Of a stretch of 64,000 nucleotides of DNA, positions 8,617 to 18,908 are shown in pieces; the stretch's first letter is position 1, and each line of letters begins with the position of its first letter. Made by a program: the position numbers and the translations under genes. This stretch comes from an uncultured Bacteroides sp. Lineage in GTDB: Bacteria > Bacteroidota > Bacteroidia > Bacteroidales > Bacteroidaceae. The notes under the pieces are model-generated. The model worked only from the letters and a program-made list of their open reading frames with translations. It did not search any database and was not told the origin of the DNA. Where the stretch lies: positions 147,098-211,097 of the forward strand of contig CASFGA010000011.1 in NCBI GenBank assembly GCA_949294185.1, written 5' to 3'.

Positions 8617-9918
8617 ATGAAGAAACTGTTATTTCCGATTCTTGCAGCCGCCGTGCTCGCATCATGCGGCGACGACGGCAACGACCCCGACAAGTCCAAC
8701 TACATCAGTCGCGCAGACATCGAAGGCGTCCGCCTCATCTACACCGTGCCGAATGACGAAGGCAGTAGCGAACAGCTTATGACCGTGGACGCGGAGGGAA
8801 ACACGGAGCCTTTCCACTTCATCACCAGCCAGGGCGACCGGGTGCCTGTAGACACAATGGGCAACTGGATAAGCAACTCGCGCCGCCTCAGCGACGACTA
8901 CATGATATTGTCGGGCAGCTTCGACCTCGGGCAGGGCGAAATCGACAATCTGCTGGTCAATACCCGCACGGGAGAGCTTTGCCCCACTGAAACCGACTTT
9001 ACTTGGTTCGGTAATGAGGCACCGACCTTTGAAGACGGCAGCGGGAACCTCTATCTGTTGGCGGATGAACGCGGTGATGACGGCATTTTCCGCATCGACC
9101 TTTCCGACCCCTCGAAGCCGGCGGTAGACAAGTATGTGACCGGAAGCAATGATGCTCTCCACTATTGGGTGAACCGCGACGGGCTTTGCTACTACCGCAT
9201 CGACGGCGTATATTACATCAAGTTTCCTTACGGAGGCATCCGCGAGGCCTCCTCGTTTGTGAACGAGAAATATGACCCGAGCGTGACCGTGTTCTGCGGC
9301 AGAAACCAGAACTTCTACATAGCGGCACGCAGCACCGATGGCAACCGTCTCGTCATCTACGAGCTGGACTACTCGCAGAACGGGGCTGCCGATGGCACGG
9401 CTGGCCGCTTATCGTCTACATACAGCGTGTTTGCCGTGGCGGAACTGGACAATATCTCAATGCCGTCGATGAGCACTCGTGTGTTCTGTCCCATCCCTCA
9501 GACGGGAAAGCATATCTTCTCTGACGGTCGCGATCTGATTGTATTCGACGAAGATGAGTCTACGCTGACGAATGTTCCCGCTTCGGATATTCCCTACTTG
9601 CTTATGGCATATTCGACAAGCAACAACGCCTGGGCAAGCTTGGGCACACTGTGGATTAACGTGGAGGGCAACCGCCTCAGCCGCCTGACCGCAGCGGGCG
9701 GATACACCACTCAGCCGGTGGACTTCGGCGGGGCGGGATACACCATCGACTTCGAGGAAGTGGCCTGCCTGCCCGACCGTGAGGGTCTGATGGCTCCGGC
9801 CCTACGCCACTCGGACGGGCAGAACGTAATCATTCGCATCAGCGATGCGGGCACGGTGACCGAGCTGGAGCAGACTGCCACATCGGGCGAAATCTCATCG
9901 CTGATCCGCCTTGACTGA
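8617..9918 (+). CDS. Lipoprotein of unknown function, probable beta-propeller
   Basis: The 433-residue product starts with a lipoprotein signal (MKKLLFPILAAAVLASCGDDG; lipobox LASC, Cys17), so it is membrane anchored and, with the acidic residues after the Cys, probably surface or periplasmic. I do not recognise a named family. The body consists of repeated strands with the feel of a propeller (NLYLLADERGDDGIFRIDLSDPSKPAVDKYV, NFYIAARSTDGNRLVIYELDY, HIFSDGRDLIVFDEDES). No enzyme motif stands out. It is flanked by the 22-bp repeat array upstream and a strong terminator downstream, so it is a single-gene unit. Confidence 0.75.
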   Translation: MKKLLFPILAAAVLASCGDDGNDPDKSNYISRADIEGVRLIYTVPNDEGSSEQLMTVDAEGNTEPFHFITSQGDRVPVDTMGNWISNSRRLSDDYMILSGSFDLGQGEIDNLLVNTRTGELCPTETDFTWFGNEAPTFEDGSGNLYLLADERGDDGIFRIDLSDPSKPAVDKYVTGSNDALHYWVNRDGLCYYRIDGVYYIKFPYGGIREASSFVNEKYDPSVTVFCGRNQNFYIAARSTDGNRLVIYELDYSQNGAADGTAGRLSSTYSVFAVAELDNISMPSMSTRVFCPIPQTGKHIFSDGRDLIVFDEDESTLTNVPASDIPYLLMAYSTSNNAWASLGTLWINVEGNRLSRLTAAGGYTTQPVDFGGAGYTIDFEEVACLPDREGLMAPALRHSDGQNVIIRISDAGTVTELEQTATSGEISSLIRLD

Positions 9919-9946
9919 CCTTGGGCTTCTGCACATTTATATATAA

Positions 9947-9991
9947 AGCGACTCCCCGCCGGACTGATGATGAGCCGGGCGGGGAGTCGCT
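9947..9991. terminator. Terminator between convergent genes
   Basis: A 14-bp inverted repeat (agcgactccccgcc at 9947-9960 with ggcggggagtcgct at 9978-9991) lies between the lipoprotein gene and the end of the addB-like gene. Confidence 0.8.
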
Positions 9992-10002
9992 GTGTTGTTG
10001 CC

Positions 10003-12876
10003 TTATCGTTTGCAAAGCTTCCGGAAGTCGCAATACAGGCACTTGTCGGGGATGTCGGTCTGGGTAAAGGGGATGTCGGGGTGGAAGATGCTTTCGAGCA
10101 GGGTGTCGAGCCGGCTGCGGAACTCCTCTTCATATCGGCCGAAGTCGTCCACCGGTTCGGCAGGTTTCCGCGGCTCCTTCAGGCAGACCACGGGGGAATA
10201 GTCGGAGCCCGCCGCGCGGTGGATGTACAGCAGGGCGGGGGCCACCCGGCGGGAGTCTCTCCGCTCTCTGAGCTTTCGGCAGACGATGGCTGCATAGAGG
10301 AAAGTCTGGAACACGTAGCTTGACCGCTTGCGGTCTGGGGTGAAGAGCGACAGCAGGTCGGGCGGAGTGTCGGCGTCGCCTCCCGTCTTGTAGTCTACGA
10401 TTCTCAGCGTGCCGTCCTTGCTGTCCATACGGTCTATCTGCCCCCCGATGCGCGACTTGATGATTCCTTTCGGCGTGCGGATATCAATCTCCTCGCTTAC
10501 GGAAACCTCGGAAGCTACGAAGGTGAATGGGGCGAGTCGGCGGTCGTTTTGCAGAAGCTGGCGTATGTATCTCACGATGACTTCGCGGTTGATGAGCTGG
10601 ATGCCGCTGTACTCCGGACGCTCGTCTGCCGGAATGTTGAAGAACAGCTTGCGGAATCCGCTGTCCACATACTCCCTCAGCCTCGTGTCGTCTTTCAGCA
10701 AGTCTTCCACGGCCTCCCGGCTGATGGTCTTTCCGTGTGCGGTCAGGTCTTTGTAGAGATGTTCCGCCGCATAGTGGAAGATGCTTCCGAACTTGGCGGA
10801 GTCGATTTCGGCACTTACCTCGTCGGGCACAGTCAGGGCGGCCACATACCGGAAGTAGAACCGCAGCGGGCAGTCGAGGTAACAGTTCAGCGCCGACGGC
10901 GAGAGATATGCCTTGGGATTCGCTCTCACATCAAACCGGTTCTGCATCCTTCTCATGACATCCTGCGTCTTTGCAACGGTGATGGTTGGCGAGGCCTGCG
11001 GCGACTGTTCCGCTTCAAGTTGCCTGCGCTCGACCGGATATCCCCATTCGATAAGGAACTGGAGCATGAATCTCGACATTTCTCCGCGGTTGATTCCATC
11101 GGTCGCCGTGTTGTAGAGTAGGGCAACCTTTTCCGCTCTTTGCAGCAGCCGGTAGAAATAATAAGCATATACGGCTATCTTATGGTCGATGGTAGTCATG
11201 CCGAAGGCTTTACGAAGGTTGTAGGGGATGAATGAGGAATCTCCTCCGGCCTTCGGCAGTTGTCCTTCGTTCACCGAAAGCATGATCAGATGTCGGAAGT
11301 CGAGATTTCGTGTCTCCAGCACTCCCATTATCTGCATGCCGACGGCAGGTTCTCCGTGGAAAGGGATGTTCGAAGAGGTCATGACCCGTGCGAGAAGTCT
11401 TTTCAGCGTGTTGGCATGCACGTTCAGCTCATCTTCCTCCGTCAGCGTGCGGAATCGGTTAATCAGCGTGTATGTTTTGAAGAGTGATTCCCTGTACAGT
11501 TGGTCGAAAGCATTGTCGCTTGCTGCGGTCTGTTTGCGGTAAACCAGGGCAACCTGTTTCAGAGCTTCGGAGAGCATGGCACATAAGTCCAGGTTTGTGG
11601 TGCGGGGCTTGAAGAGAAGTTCAAGCGCCTCGTCGGCTTGCAGTTCGGAAGGAAGTGAGTAAAACCGGTTGTCGCGGGTGAGCGACTTTTCCAGCTCCTC
11701 TGCCGAGGCGGAAAGCAGGCGTGTATACGGATGCTTCAATACGCTGACCGCTTCCGCGAACGTGAATCGGCCGTTATTCGGATTGTATCCGTCGGTATGC
11801 AGCTCCATTAAGGCATTGACGAAACTGTATGCCGGAGTCTGCGAGAGGGGGAATCCCATCGTTATGTTGGTGTGACGGATATTCTCCGGCAGCGAATGGA
11901 GGACAGGTTGCAGCAAGGCTTCATTGCATAATACCACGGCTGTTTCCTTTTCCTGCTCAGTCAGATTTTCTCTGATCCATTGCGGAAGATATCGCGCCTG
12001 CCCGTTTTCGGTAGGTGATTCGATGTAGGTGATTTCCTTTGGTCGGCTTAGGTTGCGGAATCGGGAAGGAGGAAGTTCTGAAGGGAAGTCACGCAGATTC
12101 CTCCGGATGAACTCCCCGGCTTCGTGCGGACTTTTTTCTAAATAAAACTGGTCATAGTCCCAATAGAAAAGTGCTTTTCCGGCCTGATTGAGCATGCTGA
12201 ACAGTTTATGTTCAACCTTGTTCAATACGTTGAAGCCGACAAACACATATTTTTCATAAGGCATGCTCTCGATATTGATTGTATCAATCACTTGACGATA
12301 AAGCATGCCTTCGTAAGCGATGCCTTGACTTTCGAGCAGAGTTTTATATTGTGTATAGATTTCTCCCAATACATTCCAAAGAGAGGCGAACCGTTGTTTC
12401 AGTTCGGTTGTCCGTTCGGGAGAGAAGTTATGGAAAAACTGGCTCAATGCTTCTTTCTGTCCGTCCTCCAGAAAGGTATAATTGTCAGTCAGTGTATTCA
12501 GGTCTTTCAGATTACTGAAGAGAGCATCGGTATCAGCCAGATTCTTGTCGGCATCATCGAAGTCGCTGATGAGCATCTCTCCCCAAAAATAAAATTCATC
12601 CAATGATTCCTGACTACCGGTACACTTGACAAATATTTTATAAAGGTCACATACCAGTTTTATCGGATCTCCTGTCTGCAAATGCGAGGCGTGACGGAAC
12701 AGGTCGCTGATGCTGACATAGGCGGGCGACCATAACGGATGTTCGGACTCTTGTGCCAGATATTCATTGAAAAACAAACTTGCACGTTTGTTTGGGAAAA
12801 CGACGGCAACCTTTGTGAAGTCACCGTCCAGTTTTCTGTATAAATCGTATGCCACTTGCTTCAAAAATGTTTCCAT
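10003..12876 (-). CDS. AddB-type subunit, PD-(D/E)XK nuclease with inactive helicase domain
   Basis: I place the start at the ATG at 12876 (METFLKQVAYDLY); a TTG at 12906 would overlap the upstream gene. The 957-residue protein has a UvrD-like N-terminal part without a canonical Walker A (VVFPNKRASLFFNEYL) and a C-terminal RecB-type nuclease: GSIFHYAAEHL, GGQIDRMDSKDG, then the catalytic core VDYKTG. Four cysteines fit the Fe-S staple of AddB: one cysteine pair region in LNCYLDCPLRFYF before the nuclease and C-x2-C-x5-C (CLYCDFRKLC) at the extreme end. With the upstream AddA-like gene (22-nt gap) it should form the helicase-nuclease that processes double-strand breaks for RecA loading. Confidence 0.88.
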   Translation of the reverse strand: METFLKQVAYDLYRKLDGDFTKVAVVFPNKRASLFFNEYLAQESEHPLWSPAYVSISDLFRHASHLQTGDPIKLVCDLYKIFVKCTGSQESLDEFYFWGEMLISDFDDADKNLADTDALFSNLKDLNTLTDNYTFLEDGQKEALSQFFHNFSPERTTELKQRFASLWNVLGEIYTQYKTLLESQGIAYEGMLYRQVIDTINIESMPYEKYVFVGFNVLNKVEHKLFSMLNQAGKALFYWDYDQFYLEKSPHEAGEFIRRNLRDFPSELPPSRFRNLSRPKEITYIESPTENGQARYLPQWIRENLTEQEKETAVVLCNEALLQPVLHSLPENIRHTNITMGFPLSQTPAYSFVNALMELHTDGYNPNNGRFTFAEAVSVLKHPYTRLLSASAEELEKSLTRDNRFYSLPSELQADEALELLFKPRTTNLDLCAMLSEALKQVALVYRKQTAASDNAFDQLYRESLFKTYTLINRFRTLTEEDELNVHANTLKRLLARVMTSSNIPFHGEPAVGMQIMGVLETRNLDFRHLIMLSVNEGQLPKAGGDSSFIPYNLRKAFGMTTIDHKIAVYAYYFYRLLQRAEKVALLYNTATDGINRGEMSRFMLQFLIEWGYPVERRQLEAEQSPQASPTITVAKTQDVMRRMQNRFDVRANPKAYLSPSALNCYLDCPLRFYFRYVAALTVPDEVSAEIDSAKFGSIFHYAAEHLYKDLTAHGKTISREAVEDLLKDDTRLREYVDSGFRKLFFNIPADERPEYSGIQLINREVIVRYIRQLLQNDRRLAPFTFVASEVSVSEEIDIRTPKGIIKSRIGGQIDRMDSKDGTLRIVDYKTGGDADTPPDLLSLFTPDRKRSSYVFQTFLYAAIVCRKLRERRDSRRVAPALLYIHRAAGSDYSPVVCLKEPRKPAEPVDDFGRYEEEFRSRLDTLLESIFHPDIPFTQTDIPDKCLYCDFRKLCKR

Positions 12877-12898
12877 AACGTATCTCTGTGGTTTATGC

Positions 12899-15800
12899 TT
12901 AATCAATGGCTACTTCTTCCAGTTCATTGGCGAATACATACCATAGATATCCTTTGATTTTCTTGTATCCCATGTCGGAAAGAAGATTCATATATTCGCG
13001 TATCTGCTCGTTGTATGCCGCTTTCTTGTTGCCGAACTTGAAGTCGACCACAACCACCTCTCCGTGTTTCATCATTACGCGGTCGGGGCGACGGGTCTGG
13101 AGTGCACCATTTTCGTCGGTATAAATGATAGAGCATTCATTATAAAGCTGCCATCCTCCCTTGTACCAGTCTTTTACTTTGGGATGGTTCAATGCCCATA
13201 CCGCCAGTTTGTGCACTTGCTCTTCTTGTTCCTCCGTCTCTAAAATACCTTCGAAGCGCAAGCGTTCGAAAGCCTGTGGCAAATCACTTTCTTTTTCGAT
13301 GGAAGCAAAGACATGATGCAGCAGCTGGCCTTGGCGGATATACTGTCCTTGCTTGTTTTCATCTTCTTCTCCCCGTATGAAGTCGGCCGAACGGTTTGAT
13401 TGTTTGAACTCTATATCTGTTTCAAGGCTTTCTATCTGCAGGGGAATAGCAGAAGGATGCGCCAACAGGCGGTTTTGTGAGTCGGTCTGTTTCTTCTCTT
13501 CCGACAGGCAGAGCTGTCCGAATTCATAGGTTTCTTCATCGGGTGTGGTTTCTTCTTCGGCAGAACCATCGTCATTCTTTCCGGTTCGCATGTTTAAAGT
13601 TTCCATTTGCGGAAGCGAATCATAGAGCAGGGCGGCTACTGTGTTTTTTTGCTTGGCGCGGCTCCACACGATAAGGTTTTTGCAGGCGCGGGTGAAGGCT
13701 ACATAAAGCAGGTTGAGATTGTCTACCCACAGTTGGAGACGCTCTTCCTGATAGCTGTCACGATAGATGGATTCTGCCATCACGCCGGAATAGTTGACCG
13801 GAACAATATCCAGCTCGTTGAAGGGCGGGATATCGGTTTCCTTTCCTGTTCCTGCTACGGAACACCAGATGAGGTGGCTGTTCGTTTCGTTCTCCATCTT
13901 CCAGTCGCAGAAAGGAATCAGCACTGTATGATATTCCAGTCCTTTCGACTTATGAATGGAGAGAATGCGTATTCCGTCTATTTCACCCGACGGAATGGTC
14001 TTTTCGTGCATCGTTTCGTCCCAGAAACTGATGAAGGCCGTCAGCTCCGAAGAGTTGTTTTGCATATATTCCGTCACAGCGTCGAAAAAGGCGCAGAGAT
14101 AGGCATCCTGCTTCTCGATTCGGGACATGTCGAACAAGACGAAAAGTTTCTCCAACAATTCATAAAGCGGCATCATGCGGAGACTTTCCGCTTGAAGCAT
14201 GAAGCCTGCGGGAAGATAGTCTTCTGTCTGGTTCAGCAAGATGGAATTCAGTGCAATGTCTTTTCCTAAAACTTCTTGTTGGTAGGCAACGGCCAGTCGT
14301 GCCTGGGCAATTCGGTCGTCTGGCGTAGTGAGAAAGCGCAGTCCGTCTATCATCATGCATACGGCGAGAGAGGCATCCAGGCGGAATGCCTCGTCGGAAA
14401 CGATGCGGTAAGGTGTATGCTTGTCGAAATAATCGGCGATGGCGGGGATTGTCTTGTTCTTGCGCACAAGGATGGCTATGTCGTTTGTCCGTATGCCTTG
14501 GGCGACAAGCGACGAAACCTCGTCGGCAAGCTGCTGCAGAGTGGTGTCGGTGTACGGCTTTTCTTTACTGTCGGTAAGGAATGTGACCTTCACGTATCCG
14601 CGTTCCTTGGTCTTTGCTGTTTTTTGATGCACATCGCTGTATGCCTGCTTCAGTTCATTGCAGGGTTTTCCCGTCTCCTTCTGATAATTGTCATCGAGTA
14701 TGCGGCAGGCGGCTTTGAACAGTTCGTTGTTGAAGTATATGATGTTGGCTTCACTCCGCCAGTTGGTGTCGAGGGTTTGTTCGTTGATGCGGAAGTCATG
14801 TCCTTTTCCCAGTCCGGCCAGAATCTTCCAGTCGCCGTTTCTCCACCGATAGATGCTCTGCTTGATATCACCGACGATGAGGCTTCCTTCCTTCTGCGAC
14901 AGGCTTTCCTCGAGCAGCAGGCGGAAATTCTCCCATTGCATGCGCGATGTGTCCTGAAATTCGTCTATCATCACGGTGTCGATGGTGGTTCCTATCTTTT
15001 CATAGACGAATGTGGCATCTCCTTCGCGTATCAGTCCGTGGAGCAAAGCGTTCGTGTCTGACAGGAGAAAGCGGTTGTGCAGTTGGTTCTGCAGCCGTAC
15101 TTCCTCGTCGATATTGGCCAACAGACGCAGATTGTTCAGATAGCGCAGTGACAAGTCGCATGAATTGACAAGCAGATTGTTCGTCGGGCGCAGGCTTTCC
15201 GCATCGTTCAGCAGGGGAATAAGGCAGGCTGAGGCAAGTGAGCGGATAAGTTCACGGTGGGGAGAGGTTTTGGTAGTCCAGTTGTCTTCACTTTCCAGAC
15301 ATTTCTCAACCGTGGCGTTCCGCACATCTCCGGTCAGATTCCCGTTGGCTATTTTGTTGAAGTAACTGCCGATTCCGCGCGAGCCTCCTTTCAGGTCGGC
15401 GGGAGTCAGGCCGTTTTCTTCCAATATCTCTGCAAACTGTTGGTTGAAGCCTTTCATTTCTTCCAGAGCCTCTTCGCGGATGGATTTTAATTCTTCTCGA
15501 TAGGCAGGTATGAACTGGGGATTGCCCAGCTTTTTCCGCAGTCCGCTTCCTTTTTCGATATAGCTTTCATTGAAGATGTTCCGGCCGAAACTTTTTATCT
15601 CGCCGGATACATTCCATCGCCGGTCGTCGGCAATGCGTTCGTCGATGTATTCAAGCAGCCATCCGAGTACGGGTGAACGCGGGGTAAGCTTTTCAATCAT
15701 GGTGTCTACTGCGTCATTCAGAATCTCTTCGTCGTTCAGTTCGATGGAAAGATTGGCTCCCAGCTCCAGTTCGCGTGCCAGATTCCTCATGACCGACTGG

Positions 15801-16147
15801 AAGAAAGAGTCGATGGTCTCTATTCGGAAACGGTTATAGTCGTGGATAATGTTGCGTAAGGCTTCTTCCGCCGCTTGCCGGATGTCGGTCTCATTCATGC
15901 GTGAGGTTTTCAATATCTCCTTCAGATACCGGTCTGAGTCTTTATCGCCTGTGGCGATTCCGTAAAGTTGGCTCAGGATGCGTTCCTTCATTTCGGCCGT
16001 AGCCTTGTTGGTAAAGGTAACGGCCAGGATATTGCGGTATGCGCGTACGTTTTCTATAAGCTGCTTGATATACCGGACGGCAAGTGTGAATGTCTTTCCC
16101 GAACCTGCCGAGGCTTTGTATACTAAAAGCTGAGGATGCTGTTCCAT
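12899..16147 (-). CDS. AddA/RecB-type UvrD helicase-nuclease
   Basis: The 1082-residue protein carries the full SF1A helicase set: Walker A ASAGSGKTFTLAVRYI (about residues 13-28), motif Ia AVTFTNKATAEMKERI, motif II IDEFQDTSRMQW, motif III VGDIKQSIYRWRNGD, motif IV DTNWRSE, motif V ILSIHKSKGLEYHTV and motif VI LYVAFTRACKNL. A C-terminal RecB-like nuclease is visible in RRPDRVMMKHGEVVVVDFKFG (D...DFK catalytic core) followed by YNEQIREYMNLL. It is the motor and 3'-strand nuclease of the AddAB complex, acting on DNA ends in the cytoplasm. It is transcribed ahead of the AddB-like gene. Confidence 0.92.
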   Translation of the reverse strand: MEQHPQLLVYKASAGSGKTFTLAVRYIKQLIENVRAYRNILAVTFTNKATAEMKERILSQLYGIATGDKDSDRYLKEILKTSRMNETDIRQAAEEALRNIIHDYNRFRIETIDSFFQSVMRNLARELELGANLSIELNDEEILNDAVDTMIEKLTPRSPVLGWLLEYIDERIADDRRWNVSGEIKSFGRNIFNESYIEKGSGLRKKLGNPQFIPAYREELKSIREEALEEMKGFNQQFAEILEENGLTPADLKGGSRGIGSYFNKIANGNLTGDVRNATVEKCLESEDNWTTKTSPHRELIRSLASACLIPLLNDAESLRPTNNLLVNSCDLSLRYLNNLRLLANIDEEVRLQNQLHNRFLLSDTNALLHGLIREGDATFVYEKIGTTIDTVMIDEFQDTSRMQWENFRLLLEESLSQKEGSLIVGDIKQSIYRWRNGDWKILAGLGKGHDFRINEQTLDTNWRSEANIIYFNNELFKAACRILDDNYQKETGKPCNELKQAYSDVHQKTAKTKERGYVKVTFLTDSKEKPYTDTTLQQLADEVSSLVAQGIRTNDIAILVRKNKTIPAIADYFDKHTPYRIVSDEAFRLDASLAVCMMIDGLRFLTTPDDRIAQARLAVAYQQEVLGKDIALNSILLNQTEDYLPAGFMLQAESLRMMPLYELLEKLFVLFDMSRIEKQDAYLCAFFDAVTEYMQNNSSELTAFISFWDETMHEKTIPSGEIDGIRILSIHKSKGLEYHTVLIPFCDWKMENETNSHLIWCSVAGTGKETDIPPFNELDIVPVNYSGVMAESIYRDSYQEERLQLWVDNLNLLYVAFTRACKNLIVWSRAKQKNTVAALLYDSLPQMETLNMRTGKNDDGSAEEETTPDEETYEFGQLCLSEEKKQTDSQNRLLAHPSAIPLQIESLETDIEFKQSNRSADFIRGEEDENKQGQYIRQGQLLHHVFASIEKESDLPQAFERLRFEGILETEEQEEQVHKLAVWALNHPKVKDWYKGGWQLYNECSIIYTDENGALQTRRPDRVMMKHGEVVVVDFKFGNKKAAYNEQIREYMNLLSDMGYKKIKGYLWYVFANELEEVAID

Positions 16148-16224
16148 ATTGTCTTGTTCTTACTGCTGCAAAATAGGTTTTACTGCCGGCAAAAAGTCCG
16201 GTTCATGCGTATGAAACCAGATTT

Positions 16225-17910
16225 TTATCCGTACAAGGTTTTACTTCCTTCTTTATGATGTTGAGTGAAATCAAAGTCGGCCTCGCAGGATACCTGTATC
16301 TCTTTGCCTGTTATGGGGTGGACGAATATCAGTTCCGCCGCATGAAGATACATCCGGTCTGCTTTCTTTCCATACAGCTCATCGCCTACAATGGGATGGT
16401 TGAGCCCTTGCGGATGAGCGGCGTGTACGCGCAACTGATGGGTTCGTCCGGTCTGCGGGAAAAAGGAAATGAGTGTATTCCCGTTTTTAAACGCAATCTT
16501 TTCATATCGGGTTACGGCAGATTTCCCCCGACGGTAGTCTACCATCTGTCGCGGGCGGTCCATCAGGTTTGGGCCGAGAGGAAGCGAGACGGTTCCTTCG
16601 TGCTGCTCCAGTTCTCCTTGCAGCAGGGCGGTATACCGCTTCTTCACGGCGCGTGTTTCAAACTGAGCCTGCAACTGCTGGTATACTTCTTTGGTCTTGG
16701 CGGCAAGGAGCAGGCCGGAGGTTGCCATATCAAGCCGGTGGACTATCATAGGGCCTGTAGCTTCGGGATATAGCCGGTGCAGGCGTTGGCTCACCGAATC
16801 CAGGTCGTTTTTCCCGGGAACAGAGAGCATGCCGGCGGGCTTGTTGACAACAAGCAGATATTCGTCTTCATACAATACCTCCAAAGGAGTGTTCCGATGC
16901 ACATCTTCCTCCAACGGATTCTTTTCAACATCCAGTCCTGTAAGCATGTGGCGCAGTATCGGTGCGCATTTCCCTTGGCATGACGGGTAGAAATGACCGT
17001 GATGGCGCACTTCATCTTTAGGCGACATGCCCCACCAGAATTCTCCCATTGCAAGCGGACGGAGCGAATGCTGGTAGGCATACTGCAAAAGCTTGGGCAA
17101 GGCACATTCTCCTGCTCCGGCCGGAGGAAATTTTTGCGGTGTGTCGCGGAACAGTTCACACAGGTCTTTCACCTCTCCGCGTGCGTTCAACATGCGGAAT
17201 TGTCCGAACAGCTTCAGTTGCAGAGCGGCCGACCGAGTCTTGCGCTCTTGCTTGAGCTGGCTTATCTGCTTTTCGTATGCGCCGACTTTCTCCTCTTCGA
17301 CTGCAATTGCCTCTTTCAGCATTTTTTCAAGCCGTTTGTATTCTGCTTTCTGGAACTGGCTTTCACGGATGAGCGTTGCGTTTTCCGATTCACTTATTCC
17401 TGCTTTTCTGCGCTCTTCGCGTATTGCTTTTGCTCTTTTCAAGTGGATGCGGGCTTCGTTGAGTCGCATCTCCGCCTGTTTCTTGCAATCGGCTTCCCGG
17501 ATTTTCAGCATCCGGTAGTCGTCGCTTGCTTCCAGCCCTTCTATTTGACGGTTGATGGCGGAGATCTGTTCTTCTTCGATGCGGAAGAATCCGTCCGGCC
17601 GGAGCAGGTCATATACCGGCGGAACGAAAAAAGCATGGTGGTTGCTTCCGGCCAGATTCCCGGAAAAAGCGGCCAGATAACCTATGCGCCCTTCATGGGT
17701 ACGGACAATCAGCACGCCGAACATCTTGCCCCGATGCAGCTCGTCTTTCCAGTCAGTGCGTGTCTCAAGGTAATGCTGCACTTCTGCGGCCGCCCGCTCC
17801 GTCAGCGGATGAGGCGTATAGTGGAACGGACAAGTGAATCGCTCGGGGAGAACGGCATCATCCGTCTGTAGGGAAAGGTAATGAATCTTTTCTTCTTCGT
17901 CTGTCTGCAT
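16225..17910 (-). CDS. RluA family pseudouridine synthase with long N-terminal extension
   Basis: The 561-residue protein ends in a RluA-type catalytic domain: VLYEDEYLLVVNKPAGMLSVPG (about residues 345-365), the catalytic motif IVHRLDMATSGLLLAAK (Asp at about 393), and FPQTGRTHQLRVHAAHPQGLNHPIVGDELYG. The first 300 residues contain a basic, glutamate-rich coiled coil (about residues 130-220) that ordinary RluA proteins of 220-320 residues lack; long forms of this type are familiar in Bacteroidetes. It isomerises uridines in rRNA or tRNA, with target sites unknown. It follows ispE with a 16-nt gap and is probably cotranscribed. Confidence 0.87.
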   Translation of the reverse strand: MQTDEEEKIHYLSLQTDDAVLPERFTCPFHYTPHPLTERAAAEVQHYLETRTDWKDELHRGKMFGVLIVRTHEGRIGYLAAFSGNLAGSNHHAFFVPPVYDLLRPDGFFRIEEEQISAINRQIEGLEASDDYRMLKIREADCKKQAEMRLNEARIHLKRAKAIREERRKAGISESENATLIRESQFQKAEYKRLEKMLKEAIAVEEEKVGAYEKQISQLKQERKTRSAALQLKLFGQFRMLNARGEVKDLCELFRDTPQKFPPAGAGECALPKLLQYAYQHSLRPLAMGEFWWGMSPKDEVRHHGHFYPSCQGKCAPILRHMLTGLDVEKNPLEEDVHRNTPLEVLYEDEYLLVVNKPAGMLSVPGKNDLDSVSQRLHRLYPEATGPMIVHRLDMATSGLLLAAKTKEVYQQLQAQFETRAVKKRYTALLQGELEQHEGTVSLPLGPNLMDRPRQMVDYRRGKSAVTRYEKIAFKNGNTLISFFPQTGRTHQLRVHAAHPQGLNHPIVGDELYGKKADRMYLHAAELIFVHPITGKEIQVSCEADFDFTQHHKEGSKTLYG

Positions 17911-17926
17911 GTCTTTGTCTTGGATT

Positions 17927-18751
17927 TCATTCCAGTTCCCTTTGGCGGCAGAAATATCCCCCGAACTTTTCGTCCACGTTCTCTATCGGTGTGTTGAATA
18001 TGCCGAATACGGAAGAGCCGGAACCGGTCATGGCGGCGTAGACGGCTCCCAGATCATAAAGTTTGTCTTTTATGGCGGCAATTTCCGGATGGGCAGGGAA
18101 TACGCTTTCCTCGAAATCATTCTTCATGTTTTCTTTCCAAGTTTCAACCGGCTGTCGGATGATGTCTTTCAGCGATACGGTGGGGCGGCGGGGAATGATG
18201 CGTGCATAGGCTTCCCGTGTCGATACCGAACTGTCGGGCTTCACCAATATAATGTGATATCCCTTTAGTGTAAGTTCGATAGGCTCGAACACATTGCCGA
18301 TTCCCGTAGCGAACACCGGTTTGTTGCGAATGAAGAAAGCGCAGTCTGCTCCCAGACGGGCGGCATAAGCTTCCATCTGTTCGGTGCTCAGATTCAGGTT
18401 AAACTTTTCATTCAGAAGCCTTATCATAAAAGCACCGTCGGCAGAGCCTCCTCCCAGTCCGGCTCCAGTGGGAATGTGTTTGAACAAATGGATGTTTACT
18501 GGTTCAAGCGGAAAGTCCTGCTTCAGCATGCGGTAGGCTTTGACCACCAGATTGTCTTCGGCATCCCCTTCTATATTCGTTCCGCTGACGCGCAGAATGA
18601 TGTCTTGCTTGCCGTCTGTCAGTCGGTTGACCTCAAGCGCGTCCTGCAAGTGGATAGGATAAAAGATCGTTTCCAGGTTATGATAACCGTCCGGACGCTT
18701 CTCCACCACGTTTAGCCCAAGGTTTATCTTGGCATTGGGAAATGTAATCAT
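17927..18751 (-). CDS. ispE: 4-diphosphocytidyl-2-C-methyl-D-erythritol kinase
   Basis: The 274-residue GHMP kinase has [25 protein letters not shown] at its N-terminus (substrate lysine and DGYH motif) and the ATP-binding loop [15 protein letters not shown] (about residues 94-108), plus the C-terminal [10 protein letters not shown] motif. IspE phosphorylates CDP-methylerythritol in the methylerythritol phosphate pathway, which supplies isoprenoids for menaquinone and undecaprenyl carriers. Length matches the family. It has its own promoter and heads the ispE-rluA transcript. Confidence 0.95.
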   Translation of the reverse strand: MITFPNAKINLGLNVVEKRPDGYHNLETIFYPIHLQDALEVNRLTDGKQDIILRVSGTNIEGDAEDNLVVKAYRMLKQDFPLEPVNIHLFKHIPTGAGLGGGSADGAFMIRLLNEKFNLNLSTEQMEAYAARLGADCAFFIRNKPVFATGIGNVFEPIELTLKGYHIILVKPDSSVSTREAYARIIPRRPTVSLKDIIRQPVETWKENMKNDFEESVFPAHPEIAAIKDKLYDLGAVYAAMTGSGSSVFGIFNTPIENVDEKFGGYFCRQRELE

Positions 18752-18788
18752 AATAGTTCTTTATAGGTTTGATTGGTTGTTCGTTTCC

Positions 18789-18796
18789 CAAAGATA
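18789..18796 (-). promoter_or_regulatory. -7 element of ispE
   Basis: The minus strand reads TATCTTTG, 37 bases before the ispE ATG. Confidence 0.6.
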
Positions 18797-18908
18797 GGAG
18801 AAAGTTTTGATAAAAACGGATTCTCGGTTAAAAAATGTTTTCTGGAATGGTTGGGAAGTGAAATAAAGGGTATTTTTACCGAAACAACGGATAGAAACAT
18901 TGATTTGT

